Assembly (NCBI RefSeq): GCF_017565645.3
Contig: NZ_CP086136.1
Coordinates: forward strand, 5,129,501 to 5,193,500
Length of the DNA: 64,000 bases
Direction of reading: 5' to 3'
DNA from: Bradyrhizobium barranii subsp. barranii
Lineage (GTDB): Bacteria > Pseudomonadota > Alphaproteobacteria > Rhizobiales > Xanthobacteraceae
Shown here: one piece after another, positions 53,173 to 62,703 of the stretch
How positions within the stretch are numbered: the first letter of the stretch is position 1
How the letters are laid out: each line of letters starts with the position of its first letter
Notes under the pieces: model-generated
Database searches by the model: none
The model's input: the letters and a program-made list of their open reading frames with translations, nothing else
Told to the model about the DNA's origin: nothing
Position numbers and translations under genes: made by a program

Positions 53173-54374
53173 GCCGGCCGCCGCTGATCTCCCGCCGTCT
53201 GCTGCTGACAGGATTTTGGCTCGCCGGTACGGCGATGGCCCACGCGCAGGTTAAGCGCGGCACCGATCAGGGCATCGGCGGCACCGGAATCAGGCGCGGT
53301 GACGACCACGGCATCGGCGGCACCGGCATCGTCGGCGTGATTCAGCGGTTTGGCAGCATCTACGTCAACGGCGAGCGGGTCACTTATGCGAGCGACGTGC
53401 CGGTCCGGATCGACGGCGAGGCCGCGAGCCCCAAGGCTCTACGCATCGGCCAGCTTGCGCGCGTGGTCGCGACCCGTCAGGCCGACGGCACGCTCGTGAC
53501 GCGCAACATCACGATCGCGAGCGAGGTCGCAGGTCCGATCGAAACCGTGAAGGGCAACGAGCTGACGGTGCTCGGCCAGAAGATCGTCACAAGCGAGAAG
53601 GAGAGCAAGCTTCGTGCGGGCACGCAGGTGGCCGTCTACGGCCTGCGGCGGACCGACGGCGTGATCGTCGCAAGCCTGATCGAGCCGCGGCGCGAGGCGA
53701 CCGAGCGTGTCACCGGTCTCGTCGAGCGCGGGCCTGACGGCTTGCATATTGGCGGGCTGAGGCTGAGCGGGGTCGATCCGCTGCTGGTTGGCCAGCGCGC
53801 CCAGATCGAGGGCCGTTCGAGCCAGGGCACGATGCAGGCCGCGCGCACGCGCATCGACGACTTCTCGGATCTCGTCGGCGCAAGCCGCCTCTCGATCGAG
53901 GCCTATGTGCAGCGCGTGGGATCGAACCTCCAGCTCGGCTCCGGCTTCGTGGCTCGTGACGGTTCACGCTTTGGCCCGGCCGCCGGCGAAGCCCGCATGG
54001 TGGTCAACGGCGTGTTCGATCGCTCGCGCGGCTTCCAGGTGGAGTCGGCTCAGGCCATAGGCCAGGGGCCTGGAGCCCCTCCATCCGGTGGCAATCCCAA
54101 TCGGTCGCCCGGCGGCTCGATCCTGCATCCGAACCGCAGCGCCACCACTCCGAGCGGCGGCCAGCCCGGCGCGCCCGGTGGTGGACCTGCGCCGGGATCT
54201 GGCCCGGGACCTGGCCCGAGTGCGAATCCCGGCTCCGCGCCGACGGGTCCGAGCGGCCCGTCAGGCCCCGGTGGATTTGGTTCGCCCGGCGGCGGGCCCA
54301 TGGGACCCGGCGGTGGAATGGGCGGTGGCGGCTTCGGAGGTCCCGGAGGCGGGATGGGCGGCGGCCGGCGGTAG
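53169..54374 (+). CDS. DUF5666 domain-containing exported protein
   Basis: Protein of 401 residues. N-terminus SRRLLLTGFWLAGTAMAHAQ has a twin-arginine-like motif, so Tat or Sec export to the periplasm. Two GIGGTGI units (about 35-55) precede beta-barrel DUF5666 repeats (about 60-300), each with an OB-like run such as RFGSIYVNGERVTY, GNELTVLGQKIV and RVTGLVERGPDGLHIG. The last 100 residues are Gly/Pro-rich and disordered. Function unknown. Translated with DUF6502. Confidence 0.85.
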   Translation: MSRPPLISRRLLLTGFWLAGTAMAHAQVKRGTDQGIGGTGIRRGDDHGIGGTGIVGVIQRFGSIYVNGERVTYASDVPVRIDGEAASPKALRIGQLARVVATRQADGTLVTRNITIASEVAGPIETVKGNELTVLGQKIVTSEKESKLRAGTQVAVYGLRRTDGVIVASLIEPRREATERVTGLVERGPDGLHIGGLRLSGVDPLLVGQRAQIEGRSSQGTMQAARTRIDDFSDLVGASRLSIEAYVQRVGSNLQLGSGFVARDGSRFGPAAGEARMVVNGVFDRSRGFQVESAQAIGQGPGAPPSGGNPNRSPGGSILHPNRSATTPSGGQPGAPGGGPAPGSGPGPGPSANPGSAPTGPSGPSGPGGFGSPGGGPMGPGGGMGGGGFGGPGGGMGGGRR

Positions 54375-54379
54375 GCGCG

Positions 54380-54400
54380 GCCACGCTGAAAGCGCGTGGC
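54380..54400. terminator. Hairpin between convergent DUF5666 and M23 genes
   Basis: Perfect 7-bp stem GCCACGC (54380-54386) and GCGTGGC (54394-54400), 7-nt loop, in the 35-base gap between converging genes. No T run, so termination is uncertain. Confidence 0.4.
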
Positions 54401-54409
54401 ACGGGCTTA

Positions 54410-54505
54410 CTAGCCCGCGCTGAGCCGCACGCCGGCGCGCAAGAACTTCTGCGGATCGACCGCTTCGCCGTCGATGCGGGTTTCGTAATGCAGGTGCGGG
54501 CCGGT
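54410..54505 (-). repeat. Right copy of the M23 3'-end duplication (within the intact M23 gene)
   Basis: Counterpart of 46558-46653. Direct orientation, 7.85 kb apart, bracketing the polysaccharide genes and the DUF6502-DUF5666 operon. Similarity fades upstream of the GPHLHYE codons. Confidence 0.8.
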
Positions 54506-55777
54506 GGAACGGCCGGTCGAGCCGACGAGGCCGATGACCTGGCCGAGCTTCACGATCTCGCCGACCTTGACGTTGATCTCGGAGAGATGGCCGTAGCGGG
54601 TCGACAGCCCGTTGCCGTGATCGACTTCGACCATGCGGCCGTAGCCGCCGGACCAGCCGGCCGAGACCACCTTGCCGTTGGCGGTGACGCGGGCGGGATC
54701 GCCGGTCGCGGCGCGGAAGTCGAGGCCGGTATGCATCGCGGGCCGGCCCAGGAACGGATCGCTGCGCACGCCAAAACCGGAGGTGAATTCGACCTCGCCG
54801 ATGACGGGCTTGCGGTAGGGCACCAGCGCCAGCGTGCGATTGAGCCGGTCCATCTCGGCGCGGGTGACATTGATGCGGTTGAGCTGCTTCTCGAACGGCC
54901 CGGCATTGGCCGTCAGCTTGACGGGCACGAAAGGACCGCCCATCGCGGAGCGCGGCACGGCGGCTTCGAGGCTGGCGAGATTGAGGCCGAGGTCGCTGAC
55001 GACGCCGCGCATCCGGCGCATGCGTGAATCCATGCCTTCCTCGACGGCGCTGAGCGTCGCCATCTGGCGACGCTCGACCTGGTCAAGCGAGGTCGTGAGC
55101 CGGACCAGGACGTTGTCGAAACCCTGGTTCTTGGCGAATTGGCTGGTCGGCGGTGCCGCGACGGTCGGCGCGCGCGACTCAAGCCGCGCTTCGCGATCGG
55201 GCGGTGCCACGAAGATCACGGTGTCGCTGATCGGCGACGGCTTCGGCGTACCCTGCGTCGCGCCCTGGCTCGAATCGCCGCGCTGCGGGGCCGTGCGGGG
55301 GATTGATCCCGTGACGTCGGGCATGGCCCCGAGCGCCGTGGCGCGGGACTCCAGCGCCGTCTGGCGCTTCATGATCTGGTCGAGCTTCTGGTCGAACTGT
55401 TCCTGGTCGAGTAGCTGCCGGCTGGTGGTGCGGTCGACCTTGGCGCGGAGCTCGGCAATGCGATCCTCGTAGGCGTACTGCATCTCCGCCTGGCGCGCGA
55501 TCAGCCGGGTCAGGACGTCGTCGCGGAAGGCGAAATAGGTCGCGGTCGCGGCCGACCAGAGTCCGAGCAGCACGACGGTGCCGACCACGATCCAGAACAC
55601 CACAGGTCCGAGGCGGACCTGCTTGCCGTGGTGCACGATGGTGTAGGCGTCGTCGGTCGAGGGAAGGGGGATCGCGGCTGCAGCCACGGCGGCGGCAGGA
55701 CGGCGATGGAGGGGCCGTCCGTGGTCGTGCGCGTGATGTTGGGGGTACTGCGAATATTGGGCAGAACTTTTCGACAT
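54410..55777 (-). CDS. M23 family metallopeptidase (membrane-anchored, LytM-type)
   Basis: Protein of 455 residues from the ATG at 55777 (GGGAG five bases upstream; a GTG two codons earlier is possible). His-rich cytoplasmic N-terminus (about 10-25), TM at about 58-82, periplasmic coiled coil (about 88-150 and 215-310), then M23 domain (about 325-440): HTGLDFRAATGDPA with Zn His and Asp, GYGRMVEVDHGNGLSTRYGHLS, and the final GPHLHYE ligand motif. Catalytic residues are intact, so either an endopeptidase for cell-wall peptide cross-links or a scaffold. Its last 31 residues are duplicated at the end of the O-antigen ligase. Confidence 0.93.
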   Translation of the reverse strand: MSKSSAQYSQYPQHHAHDHGRPLHRRPAAAVAAAAIPLPSTDDAYTIVHHGKQVRLGPVVFWIVVGTVVLLGLWSAATATYFAFRDDVLTRLIARQAEMQYAYEDRIAELRAKVDRTTSRQLLDQEQFDQKLDQIMKRQTALESRATALGAMPDVTGSIPRTAPQRGDSSQGATQGTPKPSPISDTVIFVAPPDREARLESRAPTVAAPPTSQFAKNQGFDNVLVRLTTSLDQVERRQMATLSAVEEGMDSRMRRMRGVVSDLGLNLASLEAAVPRSAMGGPFVPVKLTANAGPFEKQLNRINVTRAEMDRLNRTLALVPYRKPVIGEVEFTSGFGVRSDPFLGRPAMHTGLDFRAATGDPARVTANGKVVSAGWSGGYGRMVEVDHGNGLSTRYGHLSEINVKVGEIVKLGQVIGLVGSTGRSTGPHLHYETRIDGEAVDPQKFLRAGVRLSAG

Positions 55778-55886
55778 CGGCACTCCCGCGCCGGTCGGAT
55801 GAGTCCGTACGGCCTAATTGCCGCAGCAATCTGGGCCAGTCATGGTTAATTTCCGGAAATGGAACCACTCGAATTTAACGGATTGG

Positions 55887-56576
55887 TTAAAGGCCTCTTG
55901 CCGCTTCCAGCACCTCGTCGGCGTGGCCGTCGACGCGGACATTGCGCCAGACCCTGGCTACCTTGCTGTCGGCACCAAGCAGTATCGTGGTGCGAAGAAC
56001 TCCGAGGAAGCTCTTGCCATACATGGATTTTTCGCCCCACGCGCCGTACGCCTCCAGCATCTCGTGTTTCTCATCCGAGATGAGGGGCATGCCGAGGCTG
56101 TGCTTGTCGCGGAACTTCTCCTGGGCCCTTAACGGATCGGCGGAGATGCCGAGCAGGGCCGTGCCGGCAGCGCTGAAAGCGTCCGCCAGACGCGTGAAAT
56201 CGATCGCCTCCCGGGTGCAGCCGGGCGTGTCGGCGCGGGGGTAGAAGAACAGGACGAGCTTCCGACCGGCATAGTCGGCGAGCGAGACCACATCGCCGCC
56301 GTCGCGGGGCAGCCGGAAGGCGGGCGCCTTCTGGCCTTCGGTCAGGGCCGGCTTCGCCTTCGCGGGCGCGGAGGCCGATTTGGAGGAATTTAACTGTTTC
56401 GATGCGGCCTTATGTGATCCTGCTTTTGCTACGGTCCTGGTTGATTTGCTCGCCTGCGTCCGCTGTGTTTTTGCGGACTTTGTTTGAGTCGTTGCCCGCT
56501 TGGTCGGGGTCTTCTTTTTAGCCGTTGCGATGCCGGAGGGCGTTTTGGACGATTTCTTTCGGGATTTCTTGGACAT
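55887..56576 (-). CDS. bcp: Peroxiredoxin (Bcp/PrxQ type) with Lys-rich N-terminal tail
   Basis: Protein of 229 residues. The ATG at 56576 follows AAGGAAGG; a longer frame overlaps the divergent gene. Residues 1-76 hold 18 Lys plus Arg in Ser/Thr/Ala context with KKS, KKTP and TKRAT units, like histone H1 or AlgP tails. Residues 77-229 are the AhpC/TSA domain: APAFRLPRDGGD, LVLFFYPRADTPGCTREA with peroxidatic Cys 120, and the conserved Arg later. The second Cys found five residues on in E. coli Bcp is Ile here, and Cys 120 is the only cysteine in the protein, so it must be a one-Cys enzyme needing an external thiol. Reduces peroxides in the cytosol. Confidence 0.92.
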   Translation of the reverse strand: MSKKSRKKSSKTPSGIATAKKKTPTKRATTQTKSAKTQRTQASKSTRTVAKAGSHKAASKQLNSSKSASAPAKAKPALTEGQKAPAFRLPRDGGDVVSLADYAGRKLVLFFYPRADTPGCTREAIDFTRLADAFSAAGTALLGISADPLRAQEKFRDKHSLGMPLISDEKHEMLEAYGAWGEKSMYGKSFLGVLRTTILLGADSKVARVWRNVRVDGHADEVLEAARGL

Positions 56577-56865
56577 ACGCCTTCCTTTCGTCGCTTTCGG
56601 CGGGTCAACCAAAGCGGTATTGCAGCTCTCGTCCGGTGTGCCGGAATCGCCCTCGTCTGGGCAAGTCTGGCGACGCCGGGGTATGGTTACAAGGAATTCC
56701 ACGCACCACCCCACTGCTCGTTGAACGCGCGCCCGGGGCGAAATGACGAACAGCAGGAACATTCGAGGTATGGCGGCAATGCCGGCGCGGGGAGCTTCGC
56801 TTCCCGCGGACGGCTGCGGTCCCGGCGGTGCTCAATCCTACGATGGGCGCCTGTATCGAGAGGCA

Positions 56866-59800
56866 ATGGCAAGGAATACGTCGCCCCAGGATTACAATCG
56901 GGATTTCGATCGGCGCGGCGGTCAACAGCAGCCGCAGGAATGGGACGACGCCGACTGGGATCCGGATCAGGAAGCAGCGGCGGGCTATCGGGCGCGCCGG
57001 CTGTTGTCGCGTTCCAATTCAGGCTTCCATCGTTTCGGTGACGGGTTTGCGTCAATGCGCCGCTGGCTGGCGGCTGATCGCTGGCTGAAGCGGCTGGCCA
57101 TCGTGGTCGGAGCCCTTGCCGTCATTTTCATCGGCTGTTTCGGCGCGCTGTGGTGGCGGCTTGGTGCGGGTCCCATCAATCTCGACATCGCGACACCCTG
57201 GCTCGCTGCTGCCATCGAGGACAATATCGGCCACGGCAACACTGTGGAGGTCGGCGGCACCCAGATCGAGCGGGCCGGGCGGATCCGCATCGCCGTGCGC
57301 ATCCGCGACATCGTCGTCCGCGACCATGATCACGCCATCGTCGCCACCGCGCCGAAGGCCGAAGTGAAGCTGTCGGGGGCGGGTCTCCTGATGGGGCACC
57401 TGCGCGCGGAAAGCCTCAACCTCGTCGATGCCGAGCTCGCGATCCGCATCGCGCCCGACGGCACCGTCACCGTATCCGCCGGCGACACCGCCAAGCCGCT
57501 GGCAACCGGCGTCGCATCCAAGAAGGAAGCGGGCCTGCCGCCGACATTCCCGCGCAACGGTGTCCCGCCGCCGCCATTCGCCACCGAACCTGCAAACCCG
57601 GACGCATCGCAGGCCGCTCCCCAGGCCGCTGCCCCGAGCGGCATTCTTCAGGGCCTCGACTGGCTCGACAGTCTGAGTATGACCGGCCTCGACGGCCAGA
57701 ACCTGAACGAGATCGGTCTGAAGAACGGCAATCTGATCGTCGACGATCAGCAGCGCGGCAGCAAATGGAGCTTTGAGAACATCACGCTCAGCCTGCGCCG
57801 GCCGAGCCATGGCGGCGTCGCGCTCAGCCTAGGCGAGGAGGGCGCGCGCCCGTGGTCGCTGCGCGCCACGATCGGCCCTGCCGAGAATGGTGTGCGTTCG
57901 GTCGACATCCGCGCCGATAAGCTTTCCACCGCCAACATCCTGCTGGCACTCCGGGTGAAGGACTTCACCTACACCGCCGACCTGCCGCTGACCGGCGAGC
58001 TCAAGGGCGAGCTCGGCCGCGACGGCGTGCCGACCTTCTTCCGCGGCAAGATCGCGGTCGGTGCGGGCAACATCATCGACACCGACACGCCTGACTATCC
58101 GATGGCGATCGACTCGGCCGAGATCAACGTCGAGTGGGATTCGAACCGGCGGGTATTGGTCGCTCCGTTCAAGATTCTCTCGGGCGCGAACCGCCTGACG
58201 CTTCTGGCCCATCTCGAGCCGCCCAACGGCACCACCAACGACTGGCAGCTTGGCTTCAGCGGCGGCTCGATCCTGCTGGGCGGCATCGACAACGAGCCCC
58301 CGCTGGTCTTCAACCGCATCGCGATCGGCTTCCGCTTCGATACCGACCACAAGCGCATGCTGCTGACGCAAGCCGATATCAGCAATGGCGAGATCGGCGT
58401 CGCCGGCACCGGTGCCATCGACTATTCGGGCGAGCCGCGGTTGACGCTGGGCTTTGCGGGAACGCCGATGTCGGCCTCCGCGCTCAAGCGGATGTGGCCG
58501 ACGCTCGTCGTTCCCGAGTTGCGCGAATGGGTGATCGAGCGGATCGAGCGCGGCACGCTCCAGCGCATCGAGATCGGCGTCAATTCGCCGACGAAGAACC
58601 TCCCGCGCAAGGGGCCGCCCATTCCCGACGACGGCCTGTCGGTCAACATCGTCGCGAGTGGCGTCGCGGTCCGCCCTGTGGATGGCATGCCGGTGGTGCA
58701 CGATGCCGATTTGAAGGCGCGTGTGACCGGGCGCACCGCGACCGTGAATATCGGGCAGGGCATTGCCGATACGCCGGCGGGCCGCAAGGTCACGATCTCC
58801 GACTTCGTCTTCGAGGTGCCGGATATGGCGCCCAAGCCGTCGCCATCGCGGACCAGGTTCCGCGCCGACGGCCCCGTGGCGGCCGCCGCCGAAATCCTTT
58901 CCAATGATCGGCTCAGCGATCTGTCGGCGACGTTCGTCGATCCCAACACCAGCAAGGGAACGTTCTCGGCGAACATCCAGCTCGGCTTGCCGGTCAAGGG
59001 CGCGCTGACCAAGGGCGACACCAGCTACGCCGTCAGCGCCGACCTCAACGGCTTTGCCGCCGACAAGCTGGTGATGAACCAGAAGCTGGAGGCCAACAAC
59101 CTCAAGATATCAGCCAACAACCAGGGCTATCAGGTCAAGGGCGACGTCAAGATCAACGGGCAGGCGGCTTCGCTGGACTATCGCAAGCCGACCGAGGGCG
59201 ACGCTGACGTCAAATTGCAGGCCACGCTCGACGATGCGAGCCGCGCGCGTCTCGGATTCGACCTCAGCCCTGCCGTGAGCGGATCGCTGCCGATCAAGCT
59301 GTCGGGCAAGATCGCCGGAGGTCCCGACCAGACGACGAAGCTCGGTGTCGAGGCGGACCTGACCTCGGTCAAGCTCGACAACATCCTGCCCGGCTGGGTC
59401 AAGCTGCCGGGCAAGTCGGCCAAGGCCAGCTTCAAGGTGGTGCCGACGGCGCAATCAACGCGCCTGGAGGACATCGTCGTCGAAGGCGGCGGCGCCTCGA
59501 TCAAGGGCTCGCTTGAAGTCGATCCGAACGGCGACCTCATGAACGCGAACTTCCCGACCTACGCCCCGTCCGACGGCGACAAGGCCTCGTTGAAGGTGGA
59601 GCGTGGCCAGGACGGGGTGGTGCGGGGCACGATGCGCGGGGATGTGTTCGACGGCCGCGGTTTCCTGAAGTCGGCGATCTCGGGCAATTCCAAGGACGAC
59701 GCCAAGAACAAGATGAAGAACGTCGATTTCGACATCGACGTGAAGCTCGGTGCCGTCGCGGGCTTCAACGGCGAGGCGATGCGCAGCGTCGACGGCAAGA

Positions 59801-60579
59801 TGTCGCGGCGCAACGGCACCGTCAAAGCCTTCACGCTGAACGGCAAGATCGGCCGCGACACGCCGGTGGCAGCCGATTTGCGCGGCGGCCGCGCCCAGGG
59901 CAATCGCGAGGTGATCTACCTCCAGACCAACGATGCCGGCGCGTTGCTGCGCTTCACCGACACCTACACCAAGGCGAGCGGCGGCCAGATGGTGGTGGCG
60001 ATGGAGCCGCCGACGTCGGAGCCGAACACCACGCGCGAGGGCCTCATCAACGTCCGCGACTTCACGGTGAAGGGCGAGGCGCAGCTCGAACGCGTTGCCG
60101 CCGGCGCGCCCAACGGCACCGGGAACGGCGTCTCCTTCAGCGCGCTGCGCGCCGAGTTCACGCGCCAGAACGGCGCGCTGACGATCCGCGATGGCGTCGT
60201 CAAGGGCCCGATGATCGGCGCCACCATCGAGGGCTCGATCGACTATCCCGGCAACCAGGTCTGCATGAGCGGCACCTTCGTGCCGATGTACGGCTTGAAC
60301 AACATGTTCGGACAGATTCCGGTGCTCGGGTTGTTCCTGGGCGGTGGCGACAAGGAAGGCCTGATCGGCGTGACCTACGAGGTCGTCGGTACGCCGGCCG
60401 CGCCGGTGATGCGCGTCAATCCGGTTTCGGCCATGGTGCCGGGTGTGTTCCGCAAGATCTTCGAATTCAACACCGGCAAGCAGAACACGCCGTTCGAGGA
60501 ATTCCCGTCGCAGTCGAACGACGGCTCGACCGGATCGACGCGCCAGCTCTCGAGCGGCTGCACCCTCGCGCGGCGATAA
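56866..60579 (+). CDS. DUF3971/AsmA-like large envelope protein (YhdP type)
   Basis: Protein of 1237 residues. The ATG at 56866 is chosen because upstream codons in the frame (to 56743) look like spacer; no clear ribosome site decides it. A hydrophilic N-terminus (about 1-70) is followed by one TM (about 78-100, LAIVVGALAVIFIGCFGALWW), then about 1100 residues of beta-rich repeats with DUF3971 in the middle (FNRIAIGFRFDTDHKRMLLTQADISNG, PELREWVIERIERGTLQRI) and a C-terminal AsmA-like block (VKGPMIGATIEGSIDYPGNQVCMSG). YhdP/TamB-type proteins form long grooves that carry phospholipid to the outer membrane; that role is by family. Divergent from bcp. Confidence 0.9.
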   Translation: MARNTSPQDYNRDFDRRGGQQQPQEWDDADWDPDQEAAAGYRARRLLSRSNSGFHRFGDGFASMRRWLAADRWLKRLAIVVGALAVIFIGCFGALWWRLGAGPINLDIATPWLAAAIEDNIGHGNTVEVGGTQIERAGRIRIAVRIRDIVVRDHDHAIVATAPKAEVKLSGAGLLMGHLRAESLNLVDAELAIRIAPDGTVTVSAGDTAKPLATGVASKKEAGLPPTFPRNGVPPPPFATEPANPDASQAAPQAAAPSGILQGLDWLDSLSMTGLDGQNLNEIGLKNGNLIVDDQQRGSKWSFENITLSLRRPSHGGVALSLGEEGARPWSLRATIGPAENGVRSVDIRADKLSTANILLALRVKDFTYTADLPLTGELKGELGRDGVPTFFRGKIAVGAGNIIDTDTPDYPMAIDSAEINVEWDSNRRVLVAPFKILSGANRLTLLAHLEPPNGTTNDWQLGFSGGSILLGGIDNEPPLVFNRIAIGFRFDTDHKRMLLTQADISNGEIGVAGTGAIDYSGEPRLTLGFAGTPMSASALKRMWPTLVVPELREWVIERIERGTLQRIEIGVNSPTKNLPRKGPPIPDDGLSVNIVASGVAVRPVDGMPVVHDADLKARVTGRTATVNIGQGIADTPAGRKVTISDFVFEVPDMAPKPSPSRTRFRADGPVAAAAEILSNDRLSDLSATFVDPNTSKGTFSANIQLGLPVKGALTKGDTSYAVSADLNGFAADKLVMNQKLEANNLKISANNQGYQVKGDVKINGQAASLDYRKPTEGDADVKLQATLDDASRARLGFDLSPAVSGSLPIKLSGKIAGGPDQTTKLGVEADLTSVKLDNILPGWVKLPGKSAKASFKVVPTAQSTRLEDIVVEGGGASIKGSLEVDPNGDLMNANFPTYAPSDGDKASLKVERGQDGVVRGTMRGDVFDGRGFLKSAISGNSKDDAKNKMKNVDFDIDVKLGAVAGFNGEAMRSVDGKMSRRNGTVKAFTLNGKIGRDTPVAADLRGGRAQGNREVIYLQTNDAGALLRFTDTYTKASGGQMVVAMEPPTSEPNTTREGLINVRDFTVKGEAQLERVAAGAPNGTGNGVSFSALRAEFTRQNGALTIRDGVVKGPMIGATIEGSIDYPGNQVCMSGTFVPMYGLNNMFGQIPVLGLFLGGGDKEGLIGVTYEVVGTPAAPVMRVNPVSAMVPGVFRKIFEFNTGKQNTPFEEFPSQSNDGSTGSTRQLSSGCTLARR

Positions 60580-60599
60580 CCCACTAAAAATTCGCAGGT

Positions 60600-60712
60600 G
60601 CTCGTCCCGGCTGCGCGGCCGAAGCCGCTTCGGCGCGGCGAAGGCCTGGGTATCCACGTCCTTCGTGCCGCGCGGCAAAACGTGAATGGCCGGGACAAGC
60701 CCGGCCATGACG
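60600..60712. repeat. Bradyrhizobium-type intergenic palindrome (MAGLVPAIHV repeat)
   Basis: ATGGCCGGG (60686-60694), ACAAG, CCCGGCCAT (60700-60708) is a perfect 9-bp palindrome in the gap between converging genes. The minus strand reads MAGLVPAIHV, the well-known false peptide produced by this abundant rhizobial repeat. The left part (60600-60680) has further GC-rich partial symmetry (CCACGTC and CGTGAATGG). Confidence 0.8.
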
Positions 60713-60739
60713 CATGTGGAGGGATTGGCGTCGGGAAGC

Positions 60740-62434
60740 TTACGCCGCGCGCACGCCCGCCAGGAAGGTGCCGACTTCGCCTGAGAGCTGCTCGGCCTGC
60801 TTGGAGAGATTGCTGGCCGCAGCGAGCACCATGCCGGCGGCGTTGCCGGTCTCGTTCGCTGCGGTGCTGACGCCGCCGATATTGGTGGTGACTTCCTTGG
60901 TCGCTTCAGCGGTCTGCGAGACGCTGCGGGCGATCTCGGCGGTGGCGGCGCCTTGCTCCTCGATGGCCGCGCCGATCGAGGTGGCGATGCGGCTGACTTC
61001 CTCGATGGTGGCGGTGATGCCGCCGATGGCGTCCACGGCCTCCTTGGTCGCGCCCTGGATCTGGGCGATCTTGTCGCCGATCTCGCGGGTGGCTTCCGCG
61101 GTCTGGCTGGCGAGCGATTTCACCTCGGAGGCGACGACGGCAAAGCCGCGGCCGGCTTCACCGGCGCGCGCGGCCTCGATGGTGGCATTCAGCGCGAGCA
61201 GATTGGTCTGCGCCGCGATGCTGGAGATCAGCTCGGCGACGTGCTCGATCTGCTGGGCGCCGTCAGAGAGGGCACGGACGATGGTGTCGGTGCGGCGTGC
61301 GCTGTCGACGGCGCGCCCCGTCACCTCGGCGGACTGCGCGACCTGACGGCTGATCTCGGTGATGGAGGAGGAGAGCTCCTCGGCCGCGGCGGCAACGGTC
61401 TGAACGCGCTGGCTGGCTTCGGTGGCGGCCGAGCCGACCACGGCGGCGCGGCGGTTGGTGCCCTCGGCCGTGGACGACATCGACTTGGCGGTGGTCTCGA
61501 GCTCGCCGGAGCCCGAGGCCATCAGGCCGACGAGCTGGCCGACCGAGGCATCGAAGCGGTCGGCGAGCGAGATCAGCGCGTCGCGTTTCTCCTGCTCATT
61601 GCGGGTCTTGGCGGCGACCTGCTCGGCCTCCAGCGTGCGCGCCGTCAAAGCGGTCTGCCTGAGCACTTCGAGCGTCTCGGCCATGCGGCCGATCTCGTCG
61701 CCGCGATCGGTCTCCTCGACCGGCCTGTCGATAGCGCCTTCGGAAATCTCCTGCATGCGGGTCTTCTGGCGGTTGAGCGCGCCGAGCACGTCGCGGGCGA
61801 TCAACCAGGACAGCGTCGCCATCAGCAGCATCAGGCCAACGCCGATTGCGGCGAGCTCCAGCGTCAGCGCGCGCACGTCGGCGTCGATGTCGTCGACATA
61901 GAGACCGTAGGCAATCGCGACGTTCCAGGGCGCGAACTGGCGAGCGAACACCATTTTGCGGACCGGAACGGTCTCGCCCGGACGCGGGAAGAGATAGGAC
62001 AGGATACTGCCTTCCGGTGTCTGCTTGCCTGCGGCCACCGTGGCATCGCCGATCACGATGCCATTGGCATCCTTGATGCCGTTGTTCTTGCCCTCGAGCT
62101 GAGGCGCGCCGCCATTCATCATCACTGTTGAATCGGCGGTATAGACGACGGGATAGCCTTGGCCGCCGTTGAACTTCATTCGCCGGCCGCGCAGCTTGAA
62201 CTGGTCTTGCGCATCGGCGAGCGTCATCTTGCCGGCGGTGACGTCGTCCTGGAGCGATTGCGCGAAGCCGTGCAGCAGATCGACTGCCGTCTGCATCTGG
62301 CGCGCGCGATCTTCGAGCATGCGCGTCTTGCTGAGATAGGCTGACGCGACGATGAGGGCAGTCACGGTGAGCGCCGCAAGACAGACCATGCTGGCAAGCT
62401 TGGTGCGGATTTTCAGGTGACTGAGCAGCGTCAT
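60740..62434 (-). CDS. Methyl-accepting chemotaxis protein, Cache-type
   Basis: Chemoreceptor of 564 residues. TM1 (about 14-33), periplasmic single-Cache sensor (about 38-185: [42 protein letters not shown]), TM2 (about 195-214), HAMP (about 215-270), and a cytoplasmic signalling domain with the hairpin tip [28 protein letters not shown]. The Cache pocket resembles those for short organic acids, but the ligand is unknown. From residue 291 to the end (274 residues) it is identical to the receptor beginning next upstream. No C-terminal CheR pentapeptide (ends GVRAA). Confidence 0.95.
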   Translation of the reverse strand: MTLLSHLKIRTKLASMVCLAALTVTALIVASAYLSKTRMLEDRARQMQTAVDLLHGFAQSLQDDVTAGKMTLADAQDQFKLRGRRMKFNGGQGYPVVYTADSTVMMNGGAPQLEGKNNGIKDANGIVIGDATVAAGKQTPEGSILSYLFPRPGETVPVRKMVFARQFAPWNVAIAYGLYVDDIDADVRALTLELAAIGVGLMLLMATLSWLIARDVLGALNRQKTRMQEISEGAIDRPVEETDRGDEIGRMAETLEVLRQTALTARTLEAEQVAAKTRNEQEKRDALISLADRFDASVGQLVGLMASGSGELETTAKSMSSTAEGTNRRAAVVGSAATEASQRVQTVAAAAEELSSSITEISRQVAQSAEVTGRAVDSARRTDTIVRALSDGAQQIEHVAELISSIAAQTNLLALNATIEAARAGEAGRGFAVVASEVKSLASQTAEATREIGDKIAQIQGATKEAVDAIGGITATIEEVSRIATSIGAAIEEQGAATAEIARSVSQTAEATKEVTTNIGGVSTAANETGNAAGMVLAAASNLSKQAEQLSGEVGTFLAGVRAA

Positions 62435-62703
62435 AACGGCCTCGCGAACGGTTGCAAAATGCTAATTCTCGCGCAGCCGTATCAGGAAGTCCTTACCATT
62501 CCTGAACGCAGGGCACGGCGTGTTCAGACGCGGCGCAATCTGCGCAGCCATGGACACGCATGTGCAGGGAAGACGCCGATGCCTGCGGCGACGTGTCCAG
62601 AAAAATGCATCGTGATCGTGTTCGTGCGATCAATCCGGTGCGCTCCGAACATCGATTCGCAGATGCGTCGTCTTGTTCGGAACCTGCGCAGATGTTGCGC
62701 GGC

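Noticed and set aside
59455..60708. 417-residue minus-strand frame beginning MAGLVPAIHV
   Set aside because: The start is the intergenic palindrome and the rest is antisense to the AsmA-like gene.
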